A stretch of 6,484 nucleotides of DNA from Acidimicrobiia bacterium. GTDB taxonomy: Bacteria; Actinomycetota; Acidimicrobiia; Acidimicrobiales; JACDCH01. Positions 1 to 6,003 of the stretch are shown piece by piece (the stretch's first letter is position 1; each line of letters opens with the position of its first letter). Both the position numbers and the translations under genes were made by a program. A model generated the notes under the pieces. That model was not told the DNA's origin, searched no databases, and saw only the letters and a program-made list of their open reading frames with translations. Where the stretch lies: NCBI GenBank assembly GCA_013694495.1, contig JACDCH010000354.1, forward strand, positions 1-6,484, written 5' to 3'.

Positions 1-43
1 TCGTTGCGGTCCTCGGCCGACTTCGTCGCCCTGCGGCCGATGC

Positions 44-62
44 CTGGGGGCTCCGCCCCCAG
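44..62. repeat. Perfect GC hairpin in the upstream flank
   Basis: An 8-base perfect inverted repeat (CTGGGGGC at 44-51, GCCCCCAG at 55-62) is separated by a TCC loop. Further C-rich sequence follows, but no T tract, so it is not a classic intrinsic terminator on this strand. G-run/C-run hairpins of this kind often recur as dispersed intergenic elements in high-GC genomes. It could also be the transcript end of a gene lying before base 1. The frame starting at base 1 is open up to a TGA at 106-108, but it reads straight through the hairpin and gives no recognisable protein. Confidence 0.6.
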
Positions 63-138
63 ACCCCCAGCGCCTCCGGCGGTCGACAGTTGCGTCGGCA
101 CGCCATGAGGCGACTGAACGCAAGGGATTCCGCCCTGG

Positions 139-144
139 TACGTT
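139..144 (+). promoter_or_regulatory. Candidate -10 box of the protease gene
   Basis: TACGTT matches the actinobacterial TAnnnT -10 pattern and lies 47 bases before the protease start codon, which would give a leader of roughly 40 bases. No convincing -35 hexamer is visible at the expected spacing (about 115-121). A run of five G at 176-180, 11 bases before the ATG, may act as a weak ribosome binding site. Confidence 0.3.
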
Positions 145-191
145 GAACCCTCAGCGGCGCGGGCGCACCGACTCTGGGGGACCCACAACTC

Positions 192-1460
192 ATGCGATCT
201 GCACGTCGCCTGCTGGCTGCCGGCTTGGCGCTGGCGGCCGCCGCCCTGTCCCTGGCGGTCGCACCGCCCGCACAAGCGGCCCCGGCCGCCGCCACCAGCC
301 AGTACATCGTCACCCTGGGCGGCGCCGGCCCCGTGGGCTCGGCGCTCACCGACCTGCTGGCCCTCGTCGGCGGCGGCTCCGTGCTCCAGACCTACGACCA
401 CGCCCTCCGGGGCGGCCTGGTCGAGCTGCCCGACGCGCTGGCCGGCGTGCTGGCCGCCATCCCCGGCGTCACAGGCATCGAGCGCAACGGCGTGGTCACG
501 CTGTCGGCCACCGAACCGACCACCCGCTACGGCCTCGACCGCATCGACCAGCGCAACCGCCCCCTCGACGGCAACTACACCTACACGAGCACCGGGTCGG
601 GCGTCCGCGCCTACATCATCGACACCGGGATCGCCGCCCACAGCGACTACGCCCCGCGGGTCGTGGCCGGCGTCAACACCGTCGACGGCTCGCCGAGCAC
701 CGAGGACTGCAACGGGCACGGCACCCACGTCGCCGGCACCGTCGGGGGCACCACGAACGGCGTCGCCAAGGCCGTGACCCTGGTCGCCGTGCGGGTGTTC
801 GGCTGCGGCAACTCCACCAGCACCGCCGACATCATCGAGGGCATCGACTGGGTGGTGGCGAACCACGCCGCCGGCGTCCCGGCCGTCGCCAACATGAGCC
901 TCGGCGGCGCCGGTAGCGCCGCGCTCGACAACGCCGTGCGGGCGATGATCAACGACGGCGTCGCCACGGCGGTGGCGTCGGGCAACGACGGCGCCAACGG
1001 CTGCAACGGCTCGCCCGCCCGCGTGGCCGAGGCCATCACCGTCGGCGCCACCGACAGAAACGACGCCCGCGCCTCGTTCTCCAACTTCGGCACCTGCCTC
1101 GACCTGCATGCCCCCGGCGTGGCGATCGTCTCGGCGGCGCCGGGCGGCGGCACCGCCACGCTCTCGGGCACGTCGATGGCCACGCCCCACGTCACCGGCG
1201 CCGCCGCCCTCCACCTGGCCACCGCCCCCGGCTCGTCGCCCGCCCAGGTGCACGCCGCCCTCGTGAACAACGCGACGCCCAACGTGATCTCGGGGATCAA
1301 GACGTCGTGCACGTTCCTCGACAACCTGCTCGGCTCCTGCATGGCCGGCACCCCGAACCGGCTGCTCTACACCGGCTCGGCCTCGGCCCCGCCGCCGCCC
1401 CCGCCGCCCCCGCCGCCGCCCGCCTGCAACGCCCTCCAGCAGGTCCTCGGCCTCTGCTGA
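192..1460 (+). CDS. Secreted subtilisin-like serine protease (peptidase S8, proteinase K type)
   Basis: This is a 422-residue extracellular endopeptidase precursor. A basic N-terminus and hydrophobic stretch (residues 1-29, ending AQA) form a Sec signal peptide. Residues about 37-103 look like an inhibitor I9 propeptide, which in this family aids folding and is removed autocatalytically. The mature enzyme probably begins near residue 107, just before the YGLDRIDQR segment typical of the proteinase K group. The catalytic triad is complete: Asp144 (IIDTG), His176 (HGTHVAGT) and Ser328 (GTSMATPH), with the oxyanion Asn265 (ASGN). There are eight cysteines (173, 205, 271, 302, 373, 383, 412, 422), consistent with disulfides in a secreted protein. 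After the catalytic domain come 11 consecutive prolines (400-410) and a 12-residue tail bracketed by Cys412 and Cys422. No extra C-terminal domain such as P/Homo B or PPC follows. The gene stands alone and converges with the operon downstream. The family call is secure; the natural substrate is unknown. Confidence 0.95.
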   Translation: MRSARRLLAAGLALAAAALSLAVAPPAQAAPAAATSQYIVTLGGAGPVGSALTDLLALVGGGSVLQTYDHALRGGLVELPDALAGVLAAIPGVTGIERNGVVTLSATEPTTRYGLDRIDQRNRPLDGNYTYTSTGSGVRAYIIDTGIAAHSDYAPRVVAGVNTVDGSPSTEDCNGHGTHVAGTVGGTTNGVAKAVTLVAVRVFGCGNSTSTADIIEGIDWVVANHAAGVPAVANMSLGGAGSAALDNAVRAMINDGVATAVASGNDGANGCNGSPARVAEAITVGATDRNDARASFSNFGTCLDLHAPGVAIVSAAPGGGTATLSGTSMATPHVTGAAALHLATAPGSSPAQVHAALVNNATPNVISGIKTSCTFLDNLLGSCMAGTPNRLLYTGSASAPPPPPPPPPPPACNALQQVLGLC

Positions 1461-1478
1461 GCCGATTCCACCCGAACC

Positions 1479-1517
1479 GGGGGCAGCTGTCGCGTCATGG
1501 AGTCGATCGCTGCCCCC
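1479..1517 (+). terminator. Candidate terminator hairpin after the protease gene
   Basis: GGGGGCAGC (1479-1487) and GCTGCCCCC (1509-1517) form a perfect 9-base stem with a 21-base loop, beginning 18 bases after the protease stop codon. The position fits a transcript end. The loop is long and no T run follows, so termination might be Rho-dependent or the structure may only stabilise the 3' end. Confidence 0.4.
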
Positions 1518-1699
1518 GATCCGGACTCGTCGGCACGCAAGGTCAAGGTCGAGGGCGCGATGGAGGCGGCGCTGGTCGACGGCTGGTCTGCCGTGCCTCG
1601 ACCCGCGTGCGCCAACCCGTTCTGCGTGGGCTTGTCCGGCTGGGATGCGGTTCCACGCGCCCGCAACGGACGGGCGCACACACGACCGGGGCGGCCGCA

Positions 1700-1751
1700 C
1701 GACCGGAGGGTGTGTACATGACCGTTCGGTCCTGCTGGCACCCTCCGGTTG
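1700..1751. repeat. Nested inverted repeat, possible bidirectional transcript end
   Basis: ACCGGAGGGTG (1702-1712) is the exact reverse complement of CACCCTCCGGT (1739-1749). One G-T wobble and one further C-G pair extend the stem to 13 pairs (1700-1712 with 1739-1751). Inside its 26-base loop lies a second small hairpin, GACCG-TT-CGGTC (1720-1731). Because it lies between convergent genes, it could fold in either transcript and end or protect both. There is no T tract on either strand. Confidence 0.45.
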
Positions 1752-1833
1752 GGGGAGCCGGGCGGGGGGGAGCGACGGCAGCACCGCAGCCAGCCGCCGA
1801 GCAGTTGACCTTGATCTTGTGCCGAACGAAGGC

Positions 1834-2616
1834 TCAGCCCGGCTCGCGGGCGAGGCGGACGAGGCGGTGGTCGGGGGTGAAGAGGCGGCGGGTGACGCCG
1901 ATGCCGACCACGGCCGTCGCCACCGCCGTCGACCCGAGGATCAGGTACATCACGATCACCTGCACGAGCACGGCGTCAACGGGGTCGACGCCGGCGAGGA
2001 TCAGGCCGGTCATCGTGCCCGGCAGGGCGATGAGGCCGACGGTCTTGGTCGACTCGATCTGCGTCGTGAGGGCGGTGCGCAGCGCGGCCCTCACGTAGGG
2101 GCGGGCGGCGACGGTGCCCGGTTGGCCGAGGGCGAGCCGGGCCTCGACCTCGAGGCGGTGGTCGGCCAGCTCGACCACGAGGCGGCGGGCGGCCGAGACC
2201 GTCGACGCCATCGAGTTGCCGAGCAGCATCCCGGCCAGCGGGACGATGGCGACGGGCCGGAACGGGAAGACCCCGAGGCCGAAGAGGACGAGGTGCGACG
2301 CCGTCGCCGCCCCGCCGAGGGCGAGCAGGGCCACGAGGAACACCCCGGGCACCTCGGGCGCCCGGGCCCGCACGGTGGCGGCCGCGACCACGACCATCCC
2401 GGCCACCCACAGCAAGGCGTAGACGACGGGCGCGTCGTCGTCGAGGACGAGCGTGAGCGCCGACCCGACCGCCACCAGCTGCACGAACGCCCGCAGCGCG
2501 GCCCACGCGAGCGTCCGCTCGAAGCCCAGCCCCTGGCGCAGCGACAGCACGACCGCAACGGCGACGAGCACGAGCGACGCAGCGACCCCGACGAACCCGA
2601 CGTCGGCGGTGGGCAT
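1834..2616 (-). CDS. fetB: FetB-like ABC transporter permease (UPF0014 family)
   Basis: This is a 260-residue integral membrane protein with about seven hydrophobic segments (near 7-27, 36-58, 63-82, 91-116, 121-140, 190-212 and 216-240). Family hallmarks are visible: the LRAFVQL segment at 41-47, PLAGMLLGNSM at 126-136, and LPGTMTGLILAG at 198-209 followed by a Pro-containing helix start. In E. coli, FetB pairs with FetA to export iron and raise peroxide tolerance. Plant relatives (STAR2/ALS3) act in aluminium tolerance, so the exact substrate here is inferred. The ATG overlaps the TGA of the upstream ATPase gene by one base (TGATG), which implies translational coupling and a matched subunit ratio. 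The same reading frame stays open far upstream of this ATG, but there it is antisense-free noise running through the ATPase gene. The start was fixed by the TGATG junction and by the family's usual length. Confidence 0.88.
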   Translation of the reverse strand: MPTADVGFVGVAASLVLVAVAVVLSLRQGLGFERTLAWAALRAFVQLVAVGSALTLVLDDDAPVVYALLWVAGMVVVAAATVRARAPEVPGVFLVALLALGGAATASHLVLFGLGVFPFRPVAIVPLAGMLLGNSMASTVSAARRLVVELADHRLEVEARLALGQPGTVAARPYVRAALRTALTTQIESTKTVGLIALPGTMTGLILAGVDPVDAVLVQVIVMYLILGSTAVATAVVGIGVTRRLFTPDHRLVRLAREPG

Positions 2617-3371
2617 CAGGCGCCGTCCTCGTCGCCGTCGATCTCGCCGTCGATCTCGCCGTCGATCTCGCCGTCGGCGCCGTGGTCGTGGGCGTGGGCC
2701 TCGCCCCGGAGGAAGTGGAGGCGTTCGTGCTCGTTCGCCACCCGGCCGTCGACGAGCACGATCACCTCGTCGGCGATGCGCTCGACCTGGGCCAGGTCGT
2801 GGGTCACCCAGATCATCGGCACGCCGGCGTCGGCCAGCATCCGGGCCCGCCGCTCGAGGGCCGTGGCGGTCGGCGGGTCGAGCGCCGAGGTCGGCTCGTC
2901 CATGAGCAGCACCTCGGGGTCGGTGACGAGGGTGCGGGCCAGGCACATCCGCTGCGCCTCCCCGCCGGAGAGGTCGTCGGCCCGGCGATCGAGGAACGCC
3001 CGGCCGAGGCCGGCCCGGTCGAGGGCGTCGGCGAACAGCGACGGGTCGGCGTCGGCGCAGGCCACCCGCAGGTTGTCGGCCACGGTCCCGGGGAACGGCG
3101 ACGGCCGCTGGAACACCATGCCGACCCGGCGGCGGTGGGCGAGCGGGTCGAGGGTGGCCACGTCGTCGCCCCGGAAGCGCACGGTGCCCGCCGTCGGCAC
3201 CTCCAGGCGGTTGCACAGGCGCAGCAAGGTGGACTTGCCCGACCCCGACGGCCCGGCGAGGACGGTGATGCCGCGGTCGGGCAGCGCAACGGTCACGCCG
3301 TCGAGGGCGGCCGCGCCGGTTCCGAACTCGACGCCCACGTCCTCGAGCTCGAACAGGGGCGCCTCCGACAC
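2616..3371 (-). CDS. fetA: FetA-like ABC transporter ATP-binding protein
   Basis: This is a 251-residue cytoplasmic ATPase that would power the FetB-like permease encoded immediately downstream. All the nucleotide-binding motifs are present: Walker A GPSGSGKST (40-48, Lys46), Q-loop Gln88, signature LSGGE (134-138), Walker B VLLMDE (154-159, catalytic Glu159) and switch His191 in VTHD. The start is GTG, chosen because the family's first beta strand (FELEDV) begins directly after it. No clear ribosome binding site precedes it; the TetR stop codon is 12 bases upstream, so reinitiation is plausible. It is about 25 residues longer than E. coli FetA because of a C-terminal tail: a His/Asp stretch (HAHDH, 226-230) followed by tandem acidic repeats based on GEID (about 234-245). 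The tail might bind metal ions, but that is inference. The iron-export assignment rests on pairing with a UPF0014 permease; the ATPase alone would only be a generic ABC subunit. Confidence 0.87.
   Translation of the reverse strand: MSEAPLFELEDVGVEFGTGAAALDGVTVALPDRGITVLAGPSGSGKSTLLRLCNRLEVPTAGTVRFRGDDVATLDPLAHRRRVGMVFQRPSPFPGTVADNLRVACADADPSLFADALDRAGLGRAFLDRRADDLSGGEAQRMCLARTLVTDPEVLLMDEPTSALDPPTATALERRARMLADAGVPMIWVTHDLAQVERIADEVIVLVDGRVANEHERLHFLRGEAHAHDHGADGEIDGEIDGEIDGDEDGA
2634..2676. repeat. 12-base tandem repeat encoding an acidic tail
   Basis: Three perfect copies of the 12-base unit GCCGTCGATCTC (2634-2645, 2646-2657, 2658-2669) are followed by a partial copy (2670-2676). On the minus strand they encode repeated Asp-Gly-Glu-Ile units in the C-terminal tail of the FetA-like ATPase. 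The unit length is a multiple of three, so copy number can change without breaking the frame. Confidence 0.9.
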
Positions 3372-3383
3372 AGGCGCCGGACG

Positions 3384-3965
3384 CTAGGGGAGCACGGCGC
3401 CGACGAGGTCGGCGATGCGGGCCTTGGCCCGGTCGTCGTCGGGCCCGAGGGCCAGGTGCTCGACGATGAGCGAGAACAACAGGGCCCGCACGAGGCGGGC
3501 CACCACCTGGCTGCGGTCGGCCAGTTCGGGCACGACCTCCTCGAGCCAGCCGGCGATGCCGACGTCGAGCCCGTCGACCAGGGCCAGGGCCTCGGCCCGG
3601 GCGGTGGCGTCGCCCCGCAGGCTCTCGCCGACCAGGAGGCGCCACACGGCCTCCTCCTGCTGGCCGGCCCACCAGATCCAGCGCACCAGGCGGGTGAGGC
3701 GGGCCGCGGGCGGGCCCGATCGCCGCACCTCGGCGGGTGGGTTCTCGCTCGCCAGGCGGTCGAGGTAGCCCCGCTCGGCCAGCACGGCCCGCAGGAGGTC
3801 GGCCTTCGACGGGAAGTAGTGGTAGAGCGTGGCGACGTTGAGCCCGCACTCGCCGGCCAGCATCCGCATCGACGTGCCGGCCGCGCCGTGCTCGCTCATG
3901 AGCACCAGCGCCGCCTCGAGGATGCGCGAGCGCGACCCGACGTCGTCGGCGGAGGGTCGCGGCAT
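3384..3965 (-). CDS. TetR-family transcriptional regulator
   Basis: This is a 193-residue one-component repressor-type protein. The N-terminal DNA-binding domain spans residues about 11-60: a first helix (SRILEAALVLMSEHG), then the helix-turn-helix with the recognition segment NVATLYHYF (43-51) and the SKADLL helix start, all typical of TetR proteins. Residues about 75-193 form a helical, Leu/Val-rich domain expected to bind a ligand and dimerise; its ligand cannot be predicted. The ATG overlaps the TGA of the P450 gene (TGATG), and the gene ends 12 bases before the FetA-like gene. It therefore sits in the middle of the operon and probably regulates it. A 6+6 inverted repeat at 5220-5233, in the operon promoter, is the natural candidate operator. 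Autorepression is inferred from this layout and is not shown directly. Confidence 0.9.
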   Translation of the reverse strand: MPRPSADDVGSRSRILEAALVLMSEHGAAGTSMRMLAGECGLNVATLYHYFPSKADLLRAVLAERGYLDRLASENPPAEVRRSGPPAARLTRLVRWIWWAGQQEEAVWRLLVGESLRGDATARAEALALVDGLDVGIAGWLEEVVPELADRSQVVARLVRALLFSLIVEHLALGPDDDRAKARIADLVGAVLP

Positions 3966-5206
3966 CAGCCGGCGAGCTTCTGCGCGGGCGTGAACACGGC
4001 GGGCAGGTGCTGGAGGGCGAGCACGAGCGACGAGTCTCCCCGCTGAAGGGTGGCGCCGTCGGGGACCCGGATGTCCGACAGGCGGCCGAACAGCTCCTCG
4101 AACACCACCTTGATCTCGGCCCGGGCGAGGTTGGCGCCGAGGCAGTAGTGCGTGCCGATGCCGAACCCGAGGTGCGGGTTCGGGTCGCGGTCGATGCGGA
4201 AGTCGTCGGGTCCGTCGAACACGTCCTCGTCGCGGTTGGCCGACTGGTAGAGCATCAGGACCTTCTGGCCGGCCTCGAACGTGTGGCCCTTGTACTCGTG
4301 GGTCTCGGTGACCGTGCGGCAGAACGTGAGCACGGGGCTGACGTAGCGCACGATCTCGTCGACGGCGAGGTCGATGAGGTCGGGGTTGGCGATGAGCTTG
4401 TCGCGCTGGTCGGGGAACAGGGAGAAGGCGAGCAGGCCGCCGCTGAGGGCGTTGCGGGTCGTCTCGTTGCCGGCCACCGTGAGCAGCACGAGGAACAGCA
4501 GCAAGTCGTCGTCGGTGAGCTCGTCGAGCGCCGGCAGCCGCTCGATCTCGCTGGCATGGGCCAGCTCGCCCTCGTCGAAGGCGTGGGTGAGGATGCCGAT
4601 GATGTCGTCGTCGGACGGCTCGGCCCGCCGGGCGGCGATGCGCTCGAAGGCGACGGTGGCGAACTCGCCGAAGGCGACGGCCGCGGCGTGGAGCTCGGGG
4701 GAATCGGCTTCGACGTGGCCGTCGCCCGCCATCATCGCCTCGGACCACTGGTAGAGCCGATCGCGGTCGCCGGGGTCGAGGCCCATCATCTCGGCGATGA
4801 CGATGAGGGGCACGTGGCGGGCGATGTCCTCGACGAAGTCGCACTCGCCGGACTCGGCGATGCCGTCGATGATGTCGTTGGACAGCTCCCGGATGTGGTC
4901 GGCCAGCTCCCGGACCCGGCGGGGGGTGAAGCCCTTGTTCACCAGGCGCCGCTGGCGGGTGTGCTCGGGGTCGTCCATCGTGATGATCGACATCGGCGCG
5001 GCGATGACAGGCCGCACGCCCTGCGCCGCCGAGTAGCGCGGCGCGTGGCGGCTGACGTGGCTCACGTCTTCGTGCTTCGAGAGCACCCAGAGCTCGTTCT
5101 TGGCGTCCCACCACACCGGCGCCTCGTTGCGGAGCCAGCGGTACGTCTCCCACGGGTCGTCGTACAGCCGGGGGTCGAGGATGTCGATTGCGGTGGTGGC
5201 GGTCAT
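3965..5206 (-). CDS. Cytochrome P450 monooxygenase
   Basis: This is a 413-residue soluble bacterial P450 that would insert one oxygen atom from O2 into a hydrophobic substrate using electrons from a ferredoxin and reductase. The heme-binding loop is intact (FGIGTHYCLG, 348-357, with Cys355 as the axial thiolate). The I-helix oxygen-activation motif is AGNETT (245-250), the ExxR pair is Glu284/Arg287, and the MDDPEHTRQRR segment (77-87) is the usual helix C region. The C-terminal ending (LPAVFTP) and overall pattern recall actinobacterial families such as CYP142/CYP125 that oxidise steroids or related lipids. Subfamily and substrate cannot be fixed by eye. No ferredoxin or reductase gene is adjacent, so redox partners must come from elsewhere. 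It is the first gene of the operon, and its stop overlaps the TetR start by one base. The ATG lies about seven bases after a -10-like box, suggesting a leaderless mRNA; no ribosome binding site is visible. Confidence 0.95.
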   Translation of the reverse strand: MTATTAIDILDPRLYDDPWETYRWLRNEAPVWWDAKNELWVLSKHEDVSHVSRHAPRYSAAQGVRPVIAAPMSIITMDDPEHTRQRRLVNKGFTPRRVRELADHIRELSNDIIDGIAESGECDFVEDIARHVPLIVIAEMMGLDPGDRDRLYQWSEAMMAGDGHVEADSPELHAAAVAFGEFATVAFERIAARRAEPSDDDIIGILTHAFDEGELAHASEIERLPALDELTDDDLLLFLVLLTVAGNETTRNALSGGLLAFSLFPDQRDKLIANPDLIDLAVDEIVRYVSPVLTFCRTVTETHEYKGHTFEAGQKVLMLYQSANRDEDVFDGPDDFRIDRDPNPHLGFGIGTHYCLGANLARAEIKVVFEELFGRLSDIRVPDGATLQRGDSSLVLALQHLPAVFTPAQKLAG

Positions 5207-5212
5207 CGGGCC

Positions 5213-5241
5213 ATCTTGCCAAACGAACGTTTGATGGGCAA
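5213..5241 (-). promoter_or_regulatory. Candidate promoter of the P450-TetR-FetAB operon
   Basis: On the minus strand, TTGCCC (5241-5236) and CAAGAT (5218-5213) are separated by exactly 17 bases and resemble -35 and -10 boxes. Transcription would begin at about 5206, the A of the P450 start codon, giving a leaderless message. The -10 match is only moderate because its first base is C and not T. Confidence 0.45.
5220..5233. promoter_or_regulatory. Candidate TetR operator
   Basis: CAAACG-AA-CGTTTG is a 6+6 inverted repeat with a two-base centre, filling most of the spacer between the candidate -35 and -10 boxes of the P450 operon. A larger repeat, CTTGCC (5215-5220) with GGCAAG (5237-5242), surrounds it, and CCATC/GATGG (5211-5215, 5233-5237) is also repeated. 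Short AT-containing palindromes over a promoter are typical sites for TetR dimers. Assignment to the TetR encoded in this operon is inference from position. Confidence 0.6.
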
Positions 5242-5250
5242 GGGCCGCGG

Positions 5251-5256
5251 TAGGGT
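5251..5256 (+). promoter_or_regulatory. Candidate -10 box of nth
   Basis: TAGGGT fits the TAnnnT pattern and ends 10 bases before the nth ATG, so the mRNA would have almost no leader. TTGATG at 5231-5236 resembles a -35 box, but the 14-base spacing is short. It would overlap the operator at 5220-5233, so a bound repressor could also affect nth. Confidence 0.4.
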
Positions 5257-5266
5257 CGGACGCTTC

Positions 5267-5947
5267 ATGGGGAAGCCGAGGTCGCCGAAGGGCCGGGCCA
5301 CGTTGGTCAGGGAACGGCTGGCGTCGGAGTTCCCCGGCACGGCCGCCGAGCTGTGCGAGCTCGACCACGAGGGGCCGTTCCAGCTGCTGGTGGCCACGAT
5401 CCTGTCGGCCCAGTCGACCGACAAGATGATCAACTCGATCACGCCGAAGCTGTTCGAGCGCTACCCGACCCCGGCGCAGCTGGCGGCCGCCGATTCGGAG
5501 GCGCTCGAGCAGCTGATCCTGTCGAGCGGCTTCTTCCGGGCCAAGGCCCGCAGCCTCATCGGCATGGCGGGCGCCCTGGTGGAGCGCTTCGATGGCCAGG
5601 TGCCGGGCCCCATCGAGGACCTCGTGACGCTGCCGGGCGTGGGCCGCAAGACGGCGAACGTGGTGCGCTCCGTGGCGCTGGGCCTGCCCGGCTTCCCCGT
5701 CGACACCCACGTCGGCCGGCTCGTGAACCGCCTCGGGATCACCACGGAGAGCGATCCGGTCAAGGTCGAGCGCGTCGTCGACGGCATGGTTCCGGCGCCC
5801 GAGCGGGGCCTGCTGTCGCTGCGGTTGATCCTCCACGGCCGGCGGGTGTGCTTCGCCCGGCGGCCGAAGTGCGGCGAGTGCGGCCTCGCCGACTTCTGCC
5901 CATCGGCCGGAACCGGCATCCCGCCGGCCGAGGCGGCGCCGCGATGA
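5267..5947 (+). CDS. nth: Endonuclease III (bifunctional DNA glycosylase/AP lyase)
   Basis: This 226-residue base-excision repair enzyme removes oxidised pyrimidines from DNA and nicks the abasic site by beta-elimination. The conserved LLVATILSAQSTD segment (40-52) comes first. The helix-hairpin-helix LPGVGRKTA (122-130) contains the catalytic Lys128, and Asp146 in VDTHVGR is the second catalytic residue. A C-terminal [4Fe-4S] cluster is indicated by Cys195, Cys202, Cys205 and Cys211 in the classic C-x6-C-x2-C-x5-C spacing. Length matches the family. The ATG at 5267 is preferred: an in-frame ATG 33 bases upstream (5234) adds 11 Gly/Arg-rich residues, lies inside the palindromic promoter region and has no ribosome binding site. 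The gene is divergent from the P450 operon. An intrinsic terminator lies 57 bases after its stop codon. Confidence 0.96.
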   Translation: MGKPRSPKGRATLVRERLASEFPGTAAELCELDHEGPFQLLVATILSAQSTDKMINSITPKLFERYPTPAQLAAADSEALEQLILSSGFFRAKARSLIGMAGALVERFDGQVPGPIEDLVTLPGVGRKTANVVRSVALGLPGFPVDTHVGRLVNRLGITTESDPVKVERVVDGMVPAPERGLLSLRLILHGRRVCFARRPKCGECGLADFCPSAGTGIPPAEAAPR

Positions 5948-5955
5948 ACCGTCGC

Positions 5956-5961
5956 TACCAT
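5956..5961 (+). promoter_or_regulatory. Possible -10 box upstream of the hairpin leader
   Basis: TACCAT matches TAnnnT and lies nine bases after the nth stop codon. Initiation near 5968 would give a transcript that starts just before two hairpins and ends at the terminator (about 77 bases), or reads on into the 69-residue gene, which has no other visible promoter. There is no -35 match, so this is only a candidate. Confidence 0.25.
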
Positions 5962-5971
5962 GCTCCGGTTC

Positions 5972-6001
5972 GCGACATCGGGATCCGCCGCCTGGTGTCG
6001 C
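5972..6001 (+). other. RNA hairpin preceding the terminator
   Basis: GCGACATCGGG (5972-5982) can pair with CCTGGTGTCGC (5991-6001) to give 11 pairs including two G-U pairs, with an 8-base loop. It ends only two bases before the terminator stem. Its 3' arm (GTCGC, 5997-6001) can alternatively pair with GCGAC (6004-6008) of the terminator, so mutually exclusive folds are possible. Confidence 0.5.
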
Positions 6002-6003
6002 TC

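Larger units (their letters stand above)
1461..1833. other. Intergenic region between convergent genes
   Basis: This 373-base gap separates the ends of the protease gene (+) and the fetB-like gene (-). It holds three perfect inverted repeats (listed separately or in the findings) and a G-rich tract at 1751-1770 with runs of 5, 3 and 7 G. A 74-codon plus-strand frame (1497-1721) starts inside the first hairpin. It lacks a ribosome binding site and its second half is rich in Arg and Pro with poorer codon bias, so I do not call it a gene. No tRNA-like or mobile-element sequence was seen. Confidence 0.6.

Noticed and set aside
647..1351. 234-codon minus-strand frame within the protease gene
   Set aside because: It is antisense to a clear protease with an intact catalytic triad. 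It shows no recognisable motif and is explained by codon bias.
1497..1721. 74-codon plus-strand frame downstream of the protease
   Set aside because: The first 30 codons have fair third-position GC, but there is no ribosome binding site. The start lies inside a hairpin, the second half is low-complexity Arg/Pro/His, and no family resemblance is seen.
1805..1833. TTGACC at 1805-1810 as a -35 box
   Set aside because: No -10 box follows at 16-19 bases on this strand and there is no plus-strand gene downstream.
1834..3849. A single 671-codon minus-strand frame that would fuse unknown sequence to the FetB-like permease
   Set aside because: Only the last 260 residues look like a protein. The rest is Arg/Pro/Gly-rich out-of-frame reading of the FetA-like and TetR genes, a common effect of high GC.
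4007..5266. Long plus-strand frame leading into nth
   Set aside because: It is antisense to the P450 gene and rich in Val/Gly/Asp repeats with no domain. Nth similarity begins only after 5267.
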